This document shows positions 32,426 to 42,276 of a DNA stretch of 42,276 nucleotides, piece by piece; position 1 is the stretch's first letter, and each line of letters begins with the position of its first letter. Position numbers and translations under genes: made by a program. Source of the DNA: Actinomortierella ambigua (taxonomy: Eukaryota > Mortierellomycota > Mortierellomycetes > Mortierellales > Mortierellaceae). The notes beneath the pieces were generated by a model. That model was not told the DNA's origin and ran no database searches. It was given only the letters and a program-made list of their open reading frames with translations. The stretch spans positions 1-42,276 of the forward strand of contig JAAAJB010000269.1 in NCBI GenBank assembly GCA_016098155.1. The letters run 5' to 3'.

Positions 32426-35400
32426 CTAGACCTTGGACGAGTGGCGACGTCGGACAGAATTAAAGGGCCTAGATGGATGCTCTTGGTTCACATTCGACTC
32501 GGGGAATGGCTTCACTTCGCCAACTCGTGGTCCGCTCGTGTAAAGGATCATGGGTCGGAAGCTTGGGTCCTCCTTCATAACACTGAGGTCCGTGCATAGG
32601 GGACAAAAAACAAAAGAAAAAAAAAGTTGGGTGGTCAGAAAAAAAAGCAGCTCTTGTTTAAGAAAGTGCGATGCATTTTAGCAGCCAGTTGAACTGCCAC
32701 TTTACCTCGAGTTACGGAACTTGTCCACAAGGGCATCCTGACCCTGAACCTTCGCGTACGCTAGTTCGCATATCTTGTCGGAGTTGAAGCGAGGCCACCT
32801 CTGACCCACGTGTGCTTTGGCAAACGATTCGATGGCTCTATGTTGTAGAAGAATAAAAAAAAAAGAAAAAAAAAGGTGTCGGGTATGCGAAAGTGTGAGT
32901 AAATTGGAAGGGAAAAGGAGCAACCAAAGAAAAAGAGCCAACGTGAGGCTGAAACACTTACTCGACGCTGATAAAGTTGACAAAGGCATAGCCGACATTG
33001 CACTTGTTCTTAAAGTCCATCCGTAGGTACAAAAAGTCAAACTTGCCATGGTGTGTTTGGTTAATCCACTCAAGGAACATCTGTTGGGTATACTTGTTGG
33101 GGATGTTGCGGACCATAAGTGTCGTGCGCTTGTCGCTTGGTCCCCCGTTGCCCTCGATCAGGTTGGAGAGGATGCCCTTGCTAGAGCCGGTGCCCGAGAG
33201 TTCGTTGGAGCTCTTTTCCGCCGCAGAAACATGTGTAGTAGTGCTAGAGGTAGTACTGGTAGAGGGGGTAGAGCCAGACGACGACAGCGAGGAGCGTGGA
33301 CTCTTGGACACAACGGTGACAGATGCTACTGAGAACGACCGTGCTCTACGGGTGTTCCCGACCTTGTGGCTCGATGTAGCCATATTAGTAGATGAGTCAG
33401 AAGATGCGTCGGTGGTAGCGCTAGTGGGTGGCGCCGGCAGCTTGGCAGAGAAGGATACGGCCTTAGCACTACGATCGGCTCCTTTGGTATCCAGGGTGTT
33501 GGCGCTAGTTGCTCGAGAGAATGCTGTCGATGTTACAGCAGCATGACCATGCTTCTTCCTCGGTCCAATCGAGTCTTCTGGTGTTGGCGAAATTAATTTC
33601 ATATCCATGAGGCGAGTCGTGGTGGCAACGAGATCGATTCCGTCAACAGAATGTAGGTCATTGGAGGATGTGGAGAGCGAGACCGGCTCAGGACTGACTC
33701 CACCATCAATACCTCGACCCGATTGAGTAGTCGACTGATTGTAATTGAACGCAGGTCGTGGCGAATAGAAATCTGGCGATGTCGAGGATGTCGCTGGTGA
33801 TGCCGAGAACGCCGCTGACGATGTTGAGTATAGCGCCGACCTCTCTGAGTATGACTCCTGATTGTTACGGGGCTGGTGCTGCACGATGCATTCTGCCCAA
33901 CATTGTGCTTTACCCTAATGGGTGAACGATTGCTGTCAGTTCTCCATGCAAAACCTCGCATTTTGTTCAAAGGGGCCATCAAAAGTAGCTCACAGGAGAA
34001 AGAGGAGTGATGCCCTTACATTTTGATTCTTCTCGCAAATATCGTTGACTGCTGCCGCCGCACAATGAATGTCGTAGTACGACACCATGATTGTTGTTGC
34101 TCCACTACCAGGTTGGAAATCATAGGACAATATGCTACCATAGACGAACATCTGGTGCTATCGAGAGTAGGCAAGAAGAAAAAAGCACACTCTGTCAGAA
34201 AACTGAGAGAAGCCTGAAAGACTTTAGTGATGGAGAGAAAACAAACGTATTTCATACCAGCAAATCTTTTGCAGATATATGAGGACTCGACATGGACACC
34301 CACACAGTGCCACCATTGATGTTCTTCAAAATGTCGCTCGAAACCTAGACAGGCGTAAAATTTCACCGTTAGTCTTTCAGGCTCTGAAAACGGAGTGTTT
34401 TATTAGCCTTTCATGGATACGCAATCACACTTACCTGCGACATTTCTTGATCGGTGCAGCATTGAATTGTGATGGTGTGCTGCATCACAACGGCCCCATT
34501 TAGCCTGCCCAATGCCTCAATAGCGTTGCGGATGTCAAAGAACTCGAGATACAAGATGCCGCGAGAGCGTACATATTGAGTGTAGATTCCTTTGACATCG
34601 CCAAACTCCTAACAGGACAATAAGACGAATCCAATCGTATGTCATCAGTTACCTTACACCATCTACAATTTTCAGCATACAGTTGCTGCAGTCGTGTTTC
34701 ATGGGTACCTCAAACATTTTCCGGGCAGGCCAAATCGACATGTCCCTGTCCACATTTGACACGCGCAAGTGTCTTGTTTGTAGGTTCACCGGATCTGACC
34801 AAACTGGTGATGATTGGCGTTGTTGATCTCTATGATACCCAATCTCATCCCGGGGCATATGAGGCCATGTAAGTTGCGGATGCGTGGTCACCACTCGTCG
34901 GAGGTTAACACTGTGTTGATGCACGCCTGTGGATTCGGGCTCGAAATGACTATTCCGAGGCTCTTGAGGAGTTGAAAGTTGGCTAGACAATGGATGTGAG
35001 CTACAAAGTCACGGTGGTAACAAGCAAGAAAGAAAAAAAAAGAAAAGGTGAGCGTGAGATAAGAGCGCATGTGGAGAGGCAGTAGCAGCGAAAATATAAA
35101 TCTCGACACATGGCCTACTCTAAATGTTGCGCGTGATCAGGACCAAGATTGTGGTGTTGATGTGCTGGGGTGCTCGAGCCGAACTCGTCTGTGCTCGATG
35201 TTGGACTGGCTTGCTTGTATTCCCACGGTGACGACAAGTTGTGAAATTGGTGCTCTGTCTCCAAACGTCCAATAGTTGGCAGCGTATCACGGCTGTCGAC
35301 TGACAGCTGCTGGACTTCGCGGACCGGGACTCCCTGCAGGCACATGGATAAGGTTAAGCGAAGGATGACAGAGTGAGCGAACAAACTGTGATAGATGCAA

Positions 35401-35949
35401 GATTGAAAGTTCAAAATCCAAGGGGGGAGGGGTTTATCTCACCAGAGGAGTCGCAAAGTTTTGCGTGTTGCTGTAGCTGCGAACACAAGTGGTTGGTGAA
35501 GTGTGTGGAGTGAAGTCTGGGTTATACCATGAGGCCGGTGGCAGGTCGCGCGAGGATGTTGGGACTTGAGAGTCCATTTGTCGCGAGGTCCTGGAGGTCG
35601 GTGGCATGCTAAGGTTCTGCAGTACGTATTGTTGAATTTCCTTGGGTGGTCCCGTCTGTATGTTGTCATGGATCTCGTGAAAGGCGAAATTGTTCTGTGA
35701 AGAACGGGCGGTCTCATTATCAGCGATGGACAACCAGCCGTGGCTTTGGTTGAAGGACATGGCCGGCATGTCTCCTTTGTCAGGGCAGGGAGTGAAGGGG
35801 GAAGGCAGGGGGTTGTGTGAAAAATCAGAAATTTCTCGAGGTGAAGTGATGGATGCACGAAAACAGGGGCTGGTGGGCGGATGAGGGATAGCCAAATGTC
35901 CTCGGGGACTGCTTGCGAGGGTCGAAAGAGCAGGACTCCCAGCACGCAT
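32426..35949 (-). CDS. Mei2-like RNA-binding protein with three RRMs (9 exons, 884 aa)
   Basis: Exons on the minus strand: 35949-35443, 35333-35119, 35000-34709, 34608-34435, 34344-34258, 34157-34020, 33914-32962, 32837-32706 and 32582-32426 (2,655 nt, all phases consistent). Residues 311-390 form RRM1 (HLRVSNVDRD; FGDVKGIYTQYVRSRGILYLEF). About 405-480 is RRM2 (GTVWVSMSSPHISAKDLL; ATTIMVSYYDIHCAAAAV). A Ser/Thr-rich linker follows. About 733-840 is the Mei2-specific C-terminal RRM (PF04059): TTLMVRNIPNKYTQQMF, FDFLYLRMDFKNKCNVGYAF, then RWPRFNSDKICELAYAKVQG and KFRNSSVMKEDPSFRPMIL. In fission yeast Mei2 uses this RRM to bind meiRNA and switch cells into meiosis; plant homologues act in development. 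A developmental or meiotic role is inferred. The N-terminus is disordered. I start at the ATG at 35947-35949, but the frame stays open upstream and further 5' exons (36439-36672) are possible. Confidence 0.85.
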
Positions 35950-37904
35950 GACTGAGTGCTGTGGGACGGACAGATGGCTCGCCCTCAAGCGGTGCTGGGT
36001 GGAGTGCTTGATGTCGGAACAAAAGGAAAAGAAGACGAGTAGGGTACCTGAGAATGACAGGAGAATGTGGATGAAAAAAAAGGAAGGAAGGAAAGGAAGG
36101 AGGGAAGGAGGGAAGGAAAGGAAAACAGCGAACAGGCACCGAGACGGTGACAACAAAAGAGTGCACTGATTTTCTAGGCGAAACAGAAATGAGGGGGATG
36201 GCTTGAGAGGAAAAAATGAAAAGATAGAACGCTTAGGCCGAGCGGACAAAAATACAGAGGGCGACGCAGCAAGCGAGTGTGAGTTGAGGCCTCTCGTGTG
36301 GCTTACCAGTCGACAACGCTGACAATGACAGCACTGGAAGTGGACACCTAGTGGCGCAATGACGCAAGCCTCCTGTGGGATGTCGGCTCTCTCCCTCTTG
36401 GAAGGACTTGTTTTGGCAGGATGATGATGGTGCACTGCCTAACGGGCAGATGCACCTAGAGCAGTGGGTAGGTCAGTATCGGTGCTTTTGAGCCTAGCCG
36501 AACAATAGCAACAGCACGAACGAAAGAACGACAGAAGATCGCGCCGAAGCACAGATGAGGTAGGGGAATAGGGATGAGCAGAGGAGGAGGCAGAGGATGT
36601 GGGAAGAAGAAAAAGTAGAGGGGGAGGGGAGGGGAGGGATAAGTCTGCTCTTCGACCTGGTTGTCGGGTCATGCTGTGTCATGGAAGGGCATGGATCCAT
36701 CAACAAGGGCGGGGGGCAAATATCACTGATGGTGGTCCGGGCTGACACACCAACCATGGGATTGGTGGGAAACTTTTGTTTCCCTTTCTCATACCCTACC
36801 CTGCCCCCTTCCCCTCCCCCTCTTTCCTCATGTCCAACGGACAGCAGACAAATGGACGACACACTCCTGCATGCCAAGCAACAAGGAAAAATGACACCAG
36901 ACAACAGACAACAAGCAAAAAAAAAAAAAAATGACAAGGTGACCAAAGACCAAAGCGGCACTGATGAAAAAAAAATGATATGCCCCAGGGAAAGAGGTGG
37001 GGATAGGGAGGACGGTGGCAACCACCCTCTAAAGATGTCCAGGTTAATACCGAGATTCCACTTCTCAAAGAATCCATCAAGGTGTATGAATTTCGTACTG
37101 TAGCCTCCTCCATTCTGTCCAGCCTCTGTTTTGGCTGCTGGGAAGGTGCGAGAACGATGTGTGCCCAGGTGTTTATTTTCTTTGCCACCAATTTTCTTTT
37201 ACAAATTGGTAGACAAACACGAAGTCCCCACGCTTGGTCTCTTTACATATCATACAACAATCCCTTTTGTCTATTTCGCGCTAAACCAGCATTGTGTCTC
37301 TTCTTCCCGCCTCATCCGTAGCTTATGCATCACAGGAACTGATCGCCATACCACTAGAGTGCTGAGATGAGTGACAAGGAACGATCTGTCTCGTCTGGTT
37401 CCGTCTGAGGGGCAGTGCTGGGATAAACAGGGGTCCGGGAGTTGTGAAGGGGACAGGCAGATGTGGAGTCAAAGAAAGGAAGTTTCGTCGAGTGTATCAA
37501 GGGAGGTTAGGGGGGACAGCACAAGGGTGCCAGAGGGGGCAAGGGAGCAAGGGATGGGGTTGTGGGGAAGGAGAGAGGAGAAGGAAGGAAAGAAAAACAA
37601 AAAAACAAAAAAGACGACAATTAAATTGATGTGATTTTTTTTAAACGCGTTTCAGTATTAGGTTGTATGTTTGTAAACGAAAAGAGTATTTGTGGGACCA
37701 GAAAAGTCCGGCTGCGTATCGACTCAATGTCACCAAGGAGGTGAGCGGGCGACAAGAGCAGACAAGACATTCGATTATTGCTGGCAATTTGACAACTTTT
37801 TCAGCATGGAGATATAATGGCAAGTCGGTAGTTTTACACAGGCGAGGATGGCAGTGAAGTGAGAACAGGGAACAAAAAAGGAGCAAGGGTGGGGTGGTGC
37901 TGTC
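35950..37904. other. Upstream region of the Mei2-like gene, possible extra 5' exons
   Basis: The minus strand has an open frame continuing to about 36433 with a GTAAGC donor near 36304. A separate ATG-initiated frame lies at 36672-36439 (MTRQPGRRADLSLP...). I could not join either to the main gene with consistent phases, so they may be 5'UTR. Includes a (GGAA)n tract at 36088-36122. From 36700 to 37904 I see no gene. Confidence 0.4.
36088..36122. repeat. (GGAA)n/(GGGAA)n tract
   Basis: Imperfect purine tetramer/pentamer repeats; on the minus strand they read as TTCC runs. Confidence 0.7.
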
Positions 37905-40270
37905 TTAGACAAGACCGTCGTACAGGCTGAGGGCCTGGACGATGGTCGGATCCTTCATCGAGCCCTCCTTGAACTCCTCGAAGGTCAGGCAGCCATCCAT
38001 GTCCTTGTCCATGAAAGCAAAGATCTTGGAGACACGCTTGTCGGGGGTATCCTCATCTGGCGGCAGCTTGACCATCGTACCGACCATCTTGTAGATCGCA
38101 TCAACAATGCTAAGCATTTCTGTGTACGTGATTGTCTGATCATTGTCGATATCGTACAGTTGGAAAGCCCCTGTGGTCCATGCAAGAAAAAGAAATGAAA
38201 AGAGATGAAGAGTAGAAAGAGATCGTCAGACTCGTATGCTCTCATGCACGCCGAGCCTCCAACCTCTGTTGAGGCAGGGTGTGATGTGGTGTGGTGTGGT
38301 CATTTTGGGTGTCGCGTCGCACAGAGACAAGAGAGCACTCTAATATACACAGTTCTTTGTCTGCCCCACAGCCTCTCGGCCTTCATTGACCAAGGTGTAG
38401 TAGGCACGTGGTGCCGTAGGCTCTCTCTCTCCCTCTCTCCCTCTCCATATCCACTTACACTTCAGCTTCTCTTCCAGGGTGCCGCGCGAGGTGACCGACA
38501 GAGCAACAATAAACTCCTTAAAGTCAATCTTGCCGTTCTTGTTTGCGTCAAATACATTGAATACATAATCTGCAAACTTGGATGGGTCGCCAAAGGGGAA
38601 GAACTGCTTGTAGATCTTTTGGAACTCGGGCTTATCCAGCTCACCGCTTGGGCAGTCCTTGATGAACCCCTTGTACCTATAAAAAAACACACACATGGCA
38701 GCCAGGACAACACATGGGTCGAGGATTAATAACACACAAGTCTCTTGAGGTTGTTGTGGGTATCTTCGCTGACTGCTGTCTTGTCTCTCTCGTCTCCTTG
38801 ATCCAACTCCCTATTGCGTCTCCTCAATTCTTTCACAGAATTCTAAGAACCTCCTCTTCGCCCCCCTCTTCTTTCCCTCCTCTCCCCTCTTTGCACTTGT
38901 CTCTAATGCTCGATCGCCTACTCGCGCCCTATCCCTTTTGTGGAAGTCTTCTGCTGTTTCTATACAGAAAAAATTGTCATCTGCACCTTTTGCTTTGTCT
39001 TGTCCACTCTCAGTAACCACATGAATCTGTGGTTATGCTTCTCTCCTCCAGCGCAATGTTGCAATGCTGCTTGGGCAAAAAGAATCCTGGCCACCTCCCC
39101 TTCCCTCCCCCCCCCCAAAAAAAACCAAAAATAAAATCGGGGTACCATGCTCAAACCAACACTGACAAAGCAAAAGTCTCCATGAATGCTGGCAGAGGAG
39201 GTGAGATGGGAAGGGTTGGCAGAGTGATCAACGGCCAGGGCTCGACCCCCACGACAGCTCGTCAGTCGCATCGGAAACCATCCTGTCCAGAATCTTCACT
39301 GATCTGTCCTTTTTTGGTCCAGATAGTGTCGTCATTTTCCAACTGAGCCGTCCATTTTTCCTTTTGTGTGTGTGTGTGCTGATGAGTTGGTAAACGGTGT
39401 CTCGTATCAATGATACGATTACTGCCCCGAGAGGCCGGTGACAACGATCATCGTTCCTCAGACTAACAGCCTCTCCTTTCTCTTTCGTTTCATGCGCAAC
39501 TTGGCGATAATGATGCTTTGGGCACTCCTGGTTGCTCGATGAGGTGAATGTGTATGTGTGTGACGGAGGGGAGAAGCACGAATAAAGGGAAAAAAGAAAA
39601 ATGCAGCTGAGAAGGCTGTGCACCTCCACGGCTTCGTGAGACACAGCTCCAAAAGAAAACATCAAGTGCCAAGGGCGCTTCCCTCTCCATCCCTTTCCTT
39701 CTTTCTATGTCACTTGTGTGTGTGTGTGTGTGCACGGGAGTTCTTTTTTCCTCTCCCTCCGCGCTTCTTGTCAGCAAAGAGAGATGAATGAGATGAAGAA
39801 TTGCGTCGAGGACGATGTGGAAATTACCATTGCTGGAGCTCCTTCTTATCGACTAGAAACACGAAGGAATGACAAAAAGAACAAAACATTCATTAGTCTT
39901 TGTAGCAATGGGAGACAGACCGAGGCCAGGAAGGTCGAGTGACAATGGCTCTTGCTCCGTGTTGGGGAAGAAAGGAGGGAAAGGGGGACAGGAAAGGGCA
40001 GGGGAAGGAACACTCTGCAGGTAGGACATGGAGAGAACGACGGTTGGGATGTCGGAGGCTATGATGCAAATGCCTTGGCCTCCCCCTCTTCCCCCCTGAG
40101 GTAGGGTATTTGTAGGTGGAAAGTAAGGGCAGGAGAGGGGAGAAGAGGACAAAGAGCAGGACCAATGGGACCAATGTGACAATGAGGGCGATTCAAACCG
40201 ACTTACATTGGGTGCATTGTTGGAGGTCCTTCAGCTGCTCCGTGCTCAGCTTGCTCTGCGACTTGCCCAT
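37905..40270 (-). CDS. NCS1: Neuronal calcium sensor 1 / frequenin (4 exons, 190 aa)
   Basis: Exons on the minus strand: 40270-40207, 39852-39828 (25 nt), 38676-38459 and 38170-37905, phases 1, 2 and 1. The spliced product has exactly the 190 residues of animal NCS-1. MGKSQSKL is an N-myristoylation signal that anchors the protein to Golgi or plasma membrane, where NCS-1/Frq1 activates phosphatidylinositol 4-kinase. EF1 is degenerate with the typical DCPSG loop. EF2 ([12 protein letters not shown]) and EF4 ([12 protein letters not shown]) have all calcium ligands. EF3 ([12 protein letters not shown]) keeps the acidic ligands but has Gln instead of the near-invariant Gly at loop position 6. 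The end [10 protein letters not shown] is the family signature. Intron 2 is 1,151 nt. Confidence 0.95.
39828..39852 (-). other. 25-nt micro-exon of the NCS-1 gene
   Basis: Preceded by TTTCTAG and followed by GTAATT on the minus strand. It reads T|TC then DKKELQQ then TG|G, so it joins ...CTQ to [12 protein letters not shown] and restores the exact spacing of animal NCS-1 between start and EF1. Direct joining of the flanking exons is out of phase. Confidence 0.9.
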
Positions 40271-42276
40271 GATGTATTGAGTGTTGAGGAGGAGGAGGAG
40301 GAGGAAGTGGGTATTGGAGAGAGATGCTTTTTCTTTTGTGGAAAAAAAAAGAGAAGTATAAAAAGAATAAGAAGAATAAAGAAAGAAGGAGAAGAAGGAG
40401 AGCGATGAGGCGAAAGGAGGAGAGAGAATGAGAAGGAGCATGGCACACAGCCAGACATACCCAACCTAAGGGATTCTGAGAGAGTACACGGACTGCTTTT
40501 TTAGAGCCATATTATCGAGTTGAGGTTTTTTTGCCAGCAGGTCGTGTTCCATTGTGCATTTCCATTGAGATTTTTTTACGTTCTTCTCTTTCCTCTCCTT
40601 CTTCTGTTGTTTGTCCACTGGTTGGCTTTGTTTCTGTCCAATCGCGCCTTGGTTCCTGCGCGGGTGACCAAAGGAGAGGCTATCCATGGCTCACCACCAG
40701 CCCTGAGCTCACCCAGTCGATAGAGAGATATGAACACAGGGTCCGCCCCTTCTTCCCCTTCCTCCCCCCTGTCGACATGCAGCAGCAGCAGCCGCTGTCG
40801 TCCAGGCCGAGGAAATAAAAGAATAAAATAAACAATCACCAACGGTCCATCAACCATCAGACTTTGCAAAAGAGAATTTCCGGAGATTCTCTGCTGGCTC
40901 TCGATCTCGGTATCAACGGCAGACAGCAGCAGCAGATTCTTTTTTGCCAAACCCGGGGATAATGGGGGGCCCAGACAAATCAACACACCACCTGTTATCA
41001 CCTACCAATCATCACTCCCCTGGATCGCCCCCCTCCCCTCCTCCTTCCCAACTTCCCGAGGGATGTCCAAAAGACTGCAACACGGACTACAATAGTACAT
41101 TGTTGTACTCCAACTATAGTACAAACACAATCCCTTGTCTTTCCCACGAGCCATCTTGCCACGCGAACCTGACGTTCCGGTTCTTCTCTCTCTCCTCGTC
41201 TTTGACAACCTCGCTGAATAAGCTCCTCTCCACCCTCGTCTTCTTCTTCTTCCTCTCTTTCCCTCGAGTTTCAAATATTCTAGTTCTAAACCACAGCAAA
41301 GTCAGTAGCCTTGGAGTCCTCTCTGTGTATTGTGTATGAGAAGACTATGTCGCTCAACACAAGGACTTTAATCCTTGCCTTTTCAGGCGCCCATGAAATT
41401 CAAACACCAGCCCCTCCCTCGTTGATTCATGGGAAACAACATGTCACCTCATAGGCTGGCTGCTGCTGCTCTCTCTCTCTCCAATTGCTCTGATCCTATG
41501 ATTATACCGAAAGACGAGGGGAGGGGAGGGGAGGAGAAGCACGTCTCTCGTTTGCCAGTCTCTCGTTTGCCAGTTCTCTCATATTTTACTTACAGCTTCT
41601 TGACATCAGGCCATCCTCCTCCCCATCTCAACCTTACAGATCTGGCGCTCTTCACCAGGTCCTGACAGTTTTCCGTCAGAATCTTCTTTTGTGCCATTTT
41701 TCTTTGATTTCCTGACTGGGTGAGAATGTCAAGCTTGGTTTGTATTTTTTTGTTGGTATACTTTATTGCTTCGTCCTCTGCTGTTGCAGCACCAGCTGTC
41801 GTTCGCGCACGGCATGAAGAGACCCCGACGAGCTTTTACAGCACCTAAAAAAAAAAATTCGCAAAGCTTCTTTGCTCTCCGCTCCTGCTGGACAAAAAAA
41901 AAAAACGAAAAGAGAACCCTGTGCCACACCTACCCTTGTCTCTTGCTCTCCAATTCATCCATGTAGTCTACTGTTTACTACACCGCACTAGGCCCAAACC
42001 TTTCTTTCCTTTCCATGGACATGCTCCACCAAAGTGACAAATGTAAAAAAAGTTTCGTGGTATATTTTTCAGGTACGTACGTAGAAGGGAGAGGCAAGAC
42101 TACGTACAAAGGAGGGGAGAGGATATTGGGGGTTACGCCCCCTCCTCTTCCTCTTGCAAAGTAAACTTCGCCTCTGTTGCCTCTTACTTTCTTTTCTTCC
42201 TCCCCCCCCCCCCCCCTAAGCCAACCCCCCCCTGGGACCATAGGCAGGCAAGACCACAACCCCCTGGTTGTGCCCG
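40271..42276. other. 2-kb region without a supportable gene
   Basis: Upstream of NCS-1. Contains GGA/GAA repeats (40290-40310, 40365-40405), poly(A) runs near 41849-41858 and 41892-41904, and a C16 run near 42204. Open frames at 40944-41339 (+) and 41978-42259 (-) have no recognisable motif. A 15-bp direct duplication sits at about 41543-41572. Confidence 0.45.
41543..41572. repeat. 15-bp direct duplication
   Basis: GTCTCTCGTTTGCCA occurs twice head to tail, followed by a partial third start (GTTCTCTC). Confidence 0.75.

Noticed and set aside
40944..41339. 131-codon plus-strand frame upstream of NCS-1
   Set aside because: Ser/Pro/Asn/Leu-rich, no domain, no codon bias like the neighbouring genes.

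Overview
The window looks like nuclear DNA of an early-diverging fungus, most likely Mucoromycota/Mortierellomycota. This is inferred from the protein families, their intron-rich structures with GTAAGT-type donors, a vertebrate-length NCS-1 calcium sensor, and abundant poly(A)/poly(T), (CT)n and (GA)n tracts between genes. I ran no database comparison. There is no bacterial, phage or CRISPR signal.

Layout. 1-337 (+) is the 3' end of an O-methyltransferase. 992-1324 (-) encodes a small secreted cysteine-rich protein with a probable 5'UTR intron. 2206-3966 (-) is an F-box/LRR-like protein, and just upstream of it 4074-6086 (-) is a Gln/His-rich coiled-coil protein carrying a 30-bp tandem repeat. 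6375-11469 (-) can be assembled from nine exons into a 935-residue protein with a membrane segment, a FYVE zinc finger and ARM-like repeats; one exon is only 17 nt. 11470-18292 is a 6.8-kb stretch in which I find no gene. 18293-21061 (+) is a two-exon long-chain acyl-CoA synthetase. 21482-24154 (-) is a three-exon mitochondrial-type adenylate kinase. It is divergent from the four-exon kynureninase at 24947-27072 (+). A 3.5-kb empty stretch follows, then a three-exon glutathione S-transferase at 30564-31725 (+). This converges on a nine-exon Mei2-like RNA-binding protein at 32426-35949 (-). The last gene is NCS-1/frequenin at 37905-40270 (-), four exons, one of them 25 nt. The final 2 kb holds nothing I can support.

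The genes do not form an obvious pathway or cluster. They are housekeeping and signalling functions: fatty-acid activation, nucleotide balance in the mitochondrion, tryptophan catabolism, detoxification, phosphoinositide and calcium signalling at membranes, and RNA-based developmental control. In every multi-exon model the exon phases agree and the total CDS length is a multiple of three, which is the main internal support for the splicing. The most interesting items are the two micro-exons, which encode essential domain residues; the membrane-FYVE-ARM architecture; the cysteine-rich secreted protein; the A-rich 3' splice sites; and a small set of TGTCCG-bearing repeats that resemble transposon-end remnants.
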